Both the position numbers and the translations under genes were made by a program. A stretch of 7,652 nucleotides of DNA from Acidaminococcaceae bacterium (GTDB lineage: Bacteria > Bacillota > Negativicutes > Acidaminococcales > Acidaminococcaceae): positions 1 to 7,652 of the forward strand of contig JAQUUF010000052.1 in NCBI GenBank assembly GCA_028693975.1. Reading direction: 5' to 3'. Shown here piece after piece: positions 4,801 to 7,652 of this stretch. The notes under the pieces are model-generated. The model was given only the letters and a program-made list of their open reading frames with translations. It made no database searches and was not told where the DNA came from. Position 1 is the first letter of the stretch. Every line of letters starts with the position of its first letter.

Positions 4801-6551
4801 ATTTATATGTGAGAATTCTCAACTACATCAAGCCCTACCTGCATCGTTTGATTGCTGCAGCTGTTTGTACAGCCTTGGCAGCGGCAGGTAATCTTTATCT
4901 GCCGTGGATTATCAAAGATGTGGTGGACCAAGTTTTGGCTGAGAAGAATGCTGGTATGTTGAATTGGGTCTGTGCCAGTATTGTTATTATTTTCTTCTTG
5001 CGGGGTATTTTCTACTATGGGCAGAATTACCTCATGAGTTATGTGGGCGAGCGAGTTATAATTGACATTCGCGGCGCTGTATACACCAAGCTGCAGCGCT
5101 TGAGTGTAGCTTTTTATGACAAGAACAAAACCGGTACCATCATGAGTTATGTGACCAATGACGTAAGTGCCTTGCAATCAGCCATGGTGCAAAATACCAT
5201 CGAAATGATTACCGAGGGCTGCATCCTCATTGGCTCCATCGCGGCTATGTTCTATTTGGACTGGAAGCTGACGCTGTTCACCTTCGGGACTTTTCCCGCT
5301 GTTTTGTTCCTCATGGATTTGTTTGGCAAGAAGATTCGGGTGGCTGGACGCCGGATTCAAGAATGTACCGCAGATATTACCTCTGTTCTGCAAGAGACTA
5401 TATCATCTTCCCGCATTATCAAATCCTTTGTGCGTGAAGATTATGAAATTGATAGATTTAACAAAGAGAACCTAGCTAACTTCAGTGCCAATATGAGAAA
5501 TGCCCAGCTGATGGCTCTCTTGACCCCGGTAGTAGAGTGTGTGGCGGCTATTGGCGTTACCGCTATTATCTGGTATGGCGGCCGCAGCGTTATCGACGGC
5601 GAAATAACCGCAGGCTCACTGGTTGCCTTCTTGGTCTATGCTGTTAATATCTCTAATCCTATCAAGCGTTTGACTAGAGTAATTGGTAGTATCCAAAAGG
5701 CGCTAGCCGCAGCACAGCGCGTTTTTGATGTTTTGGATTTGGATGAAGTTATCAAAGATAAACCCAAGGCTGAGGACCTGCCCAATATTAGCGGTAAGGT
5801 CGTGTTCGATAATGTAGGCTTTAGCTACAATCCGGAGGACCCGATACTGCGAGGGATTTCCTTTAGCGCTGAGCCGGGACAAGTGGTGGCTTTGGTAGGA
5901 CCGTCCGGTGCCGGCAAATCTACTATTGCCAATCTGGTTCCTCGTTTTTATGATGTTGATTACGGTTCTATTACCATCGACCAGCATAATATTCAGGATG
6001 TGACCGTAGCCTCGCTGCGCAGACAGATAGGTATTGTGCCGCAGGAGACGACGTTGTTTAATGGTAGCGTGTACGCTAATATCCTCTATGGCAGGCTGGA
6101 CGCTACCCAAGAGGAAGTGGAATTGGCGGCCAAGGCGGCTAATGCTCACAACTTTATCATGGAATTACCTCAAGGCTATGCTACTGCCTTAGGCGACCGC
6201 GGCTTGAATTTGTCCGGTGGTCAAAGACAGAGGATTGCTATAGCCAGAGCTATTTTGAAAGACCCGCGTATTCTTATCTTAGACGAAGCAACATCAGCTC
6301 TAGATACAGAGAGCGAGCGCATCGTGCAAGAAGCGTTGGACAGATTGATGGTAGGACGTACTGCTTTTGTGATTGCCCATAGGCTATCCACCGTCCAAAA
6401 CGCAGACAAGATACTAGTTCTGGATCATGGCTGTATTGCCGAAGAAGGCACACACCAAGAGCTCATGGCCAAGCAGGGTCTTTATGCACATTTGCACGAA
6501 ATTCAGTATAAGACTGCGGAACTCAAAGGGGAACCTGTATGTACTATATAA
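4797..6551 (+). CDS. msbA: Lipid A export ABC transporter MsbA (permease/ATPase)
   Basis: MsbA is a homodimeric type I ABC exporter that flips lipid A-core from the inner to the outer leaflet of the cytoplasmic membrane. The protein has 584 residues, the normal size of a half-transporter with fused domains. The N-terminal part has about six hydrophobic segments (roughly 16-38, 57-77, 136-153, 157-177, 243-262 and 270-288). The nucleotide-binding domain shows Walker A GPSGAGKST (368-376), Q-loop VPQ (Q416), signature LSGGQ (472-476), Walker B ILILDE (492-497), D-loop SALD and H-loop H528. GGAG at 4786-4789 is 7 nt before the ATG. General multidrug exporters share these motifs, so the substrate is assigned from its place between lpxB and waaA. 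It overlaps waaA by 13 nt. Confidence 0.94.
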   Translation: MNLYVRILNYIKPYLHRLIAAAVCTALAAAGNLYLPWIIKDVVDQVLAEKNAGMLNWVCASIVIIFFLRGIFYYGQNYLMSYVGERVIIDIRGAVYTKLQRLSVAFYDKNKTGTIMSYVTNDVSALQSAMVQNTIEMITEGCILIGSIAAMFYLDWKLTLFTFGTFPAVLFLMDLFGKKIRVAGRRIQECTADITSVLQETISSSRIIKSFVREDYEIDRFNKENLANFSANMRNAQLMALLTPVVECVAAIGVTAIIWYGGRSVIDGEITAGSLVAFLVYAVNISNPIKRLTRVIGSIQKALAAAQRVFDVLDLDEVIKDKPKAEDLPNISGKVVFDNVGFSYNPEDPILRGISFSAEPGQVVALVGPSGAGKSTIANLVPRFYDVDYGSITIDQHNIQDVTVASLRRQIGIVPQETTLFNGSVYANILYGRLDATQEEVELAAKAANAHNFIMELPQGYATALGDRGLNLSGGQRQRIAIARAILKDPRILILDEATSALDTESERIVQEALDRLMVGRTAFVIAHRLSTVQNADKILVLDHGCIAEEGTHQELMAKQGLYAHLHEIQYKTAELKGEPVCTI

Positions 6552-7652
6552 TTTTAAATTTTTTGGTAATATTGGTAGGCATTTTTGTAGTTCTGCCTTA
6601 TTATACCTATCGTTTTTTTAGAGAGAAGGGCTTCCCGCGCCGCTTCCGCCAATCTTTTGGCCGGGTGCGAGATGAAGAAATAGCCGCTGTAGCTCACAAG
6701 GACTGCATCTGGATTCATGGTGCTTCCGTGGGTGAGATTGTGGCGACCAGCCCCCTGGTCAAAGAAATACGTAAGCAGATGCCAGAGGCGAAGATACTTG
6801 TATCGGCCGTTACTACCGGTGGCTACAACATGGCTCACCAGATTATTCCTGAAGCTGATGCTATTATTTACTATCCCTTGGATTTCCCCTTTGTGGCCGA
6901 ATCCATGGTCAAGCGTATTATGCCCCGAGTATTCTTGCCGGTAGAGACAGAGCTCTGGCCCAATTTCTTGCGCGCTATCAGATTGCGTAAGATTCCCGTG
7001 ATGATGGTTAATGGCCGTATTTCCGACCGCTCCGTTAAGACTTACCATTATTTAATGGGCATTTTGGAAGATATGATGGCCAGCGTTACACGGTTCTGTA
7101 TGCAGTCTTCCATTGATGCTGAATATATTGTGCATTTGGGTGCTGAGCCGCGTAAGATTTTCGTGACTGGCAATACCAAGTTTGACCAAACCTATGCGGA
7201 AGTAACGGCCGCAGATTTGGTCAATTACAAGAAAGAACTGGGCATAGAAGGCTGCTTCCCCATAATTGTGGCTGGCAGTACTCATCCCACCGAAGAAGAT
7301 GCACTGTTTGATTCTTTTGATGTTATTAAGGACAAATTCCCCAAAGCACGCCTTGTTATTGCACCTCGTAAACCTGGCCGCGTTGAAGAAATCACCAAGA
7401 TTGGCAAGAAGCATGGCTTAGAGACAGGCTTAAGAACAGCTTTGCGCGATTGCAAGGGAGACAGACCGCAATATCCGGTTATTTTGCTCGATACCATTGG
7501 CGAATTAGGGCGTATCTATGCTGTAGGCGATGTAGTGTTCATCGGCGGTTCTTTGATTAAGCACGGCGGACACAATGTTCTAGAGCCGGCAGCTCACGCC
7601 AAGCCCATTGTCGTGGGACCCAGTATGTCGAACTTCAAAGATTCCTTCTCTT
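6539..7652 (+). CDS. waaA: 3-deoxy-D-manno-octulosonic acid (Kdo) transferase WaaA, 5' part (3' end outside window)
   Basis: WaaA transfers Kdo from CMP-Kdo to the lipid A precursor on the cytoplasmic side of the inner membrane. The frame is open from the ATG at 6539 to the window end: 371 residues of a family of about 425. AAGGGGA (6526-6532) precedes the start by 6 nt. A single N-terminal membrane segment (3-20) anchors the protein. WIHGASVGE (58-66) carries the catalytic Glu (E66), and VETELWPNFL (135-144), VNGRISDRS (157-165), GSTHPTEE (246-253) and GGHNVLEPA (343-351) are family motifs. At 276-281 it reads PRKPGR where E. coli has PRHPER. The start lies inside the end of msbA, so translation is probably coupled. 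Whether it adds one or more Kdo residues cannot be seen from sequence. Confidence 0.97.
   Translation, partial: MYYIILNFLVILVGIFVVLPYYTYRFFREKGFPRRFRQSFGRVRDEEIAAVAHKDCIWIHGASVGEIVATSPLVKEIRKQMPEAKILVSAVTTGGYNMAHQIIPEADAIIYYPLDFPFVAESMVKRIMPRVFLPVETELWPNFLRAIRLRKIPVMMVNGRISDRSVKTYHYLMGILEDMMASVTRFCMQSSIDAEYIVHLGAEPRKIFVTGNTKFDQTYAEVTAADLVNYKKELGIEGCFPIIVAGSTHPTEEDALFDSFDVIKDKFPKARLVIAPRKPGRVEEITKIGKKHGLETGLRTALRDCKGDRPQYPVILLDTIGELGRIYAVGDVVFIGGSLIKHGGHNVLEPAAHAKPIVVGPSMSNFKDSFS

Noticed and set aside
6717..6944. A 75-codon forward frame inside waaA in another frame.
   Set aside because: The WaaA reading frame is continuous and rich in family motifs through this stretch, so this is an out-of-frame shadow.

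Overview
This window is most of a lipid A / LPS-core biosynthesis cluster. All genes are on the + strand and tightly packed. In order they are: the 3' end of a late acyltransferase of the LpxL/HtrB family, lpxC, fabZ, lpxA, lpxI, lpxB, msbA and the 5' part of waaA (kdtA). The likely source is a diderm Firmicute of the class Negativicutes. The reasons are the use of LpxI rather than LpxH, fabZ as a separate gene between lpxC and lpxA, strong AGGAGG-like ribosome binding sites, Firmicute-style AT-rich leaders and a TTG start. I infer the class from layout and style; the genus cannot be fixed by eye (Phascolarctobacterium or another member with moderate GC would fit).

Layout: positions 1-1727 hold lpxL(partial)-lpxC-fabZ, with a 1-nt gap and then a 4-nt ATGA overlap. 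Positions 1728-1893 form a 166-nt non-coding gap with a 17-nt perfect palindrome and a good TATAAT box, possibly an extra promoter for lpxA. Positions 1894-3534 hold lpxA-lpxI, almost abutting. Positions 3535-3663 contain a strong rho-independent terminator whose T-tract runs directly into an extended -10 promoter element, so the cluster is split into two transcription units here. Positions 3664-7652 hold lpxB-msbA-waaA, joined by a 4-nt and a 13-nt overlap; waaA runs off the end.

How the genes work together: LpxA adds a 3-hydroxyacyl chain from ACP to UDP-GlcNAc, and LpxC removes the acetyl group to commit the pathway. LpxD, absent here and probably upstream, would add the second chain. LpxI cleaves UDP-2,3-diacylglucosamine to lipid X, and LpxB joins lipid X to another UDP-diacylglucosamine to give the disaccharide. 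LpxK, also absent and probably downstream, would phosphorylate it. WaaA adds Kdo, the LpxL-type enzyme adds a secondary acyl chain, and MsbA flips the product across the inner membrane. FabZ competes with LpxA for the same 3-hydroxyacyl-ACP pool.

I found no sign of an undescribed system, mobile element, CRISPR array or RNA gene. The points worth a second look are regulatory (terminator-promoter overlap, palindrome before lpxA) and small protein details (no LpxC degron tail, a glycine at the LpxA chain-length position, an altered WaaA motif).
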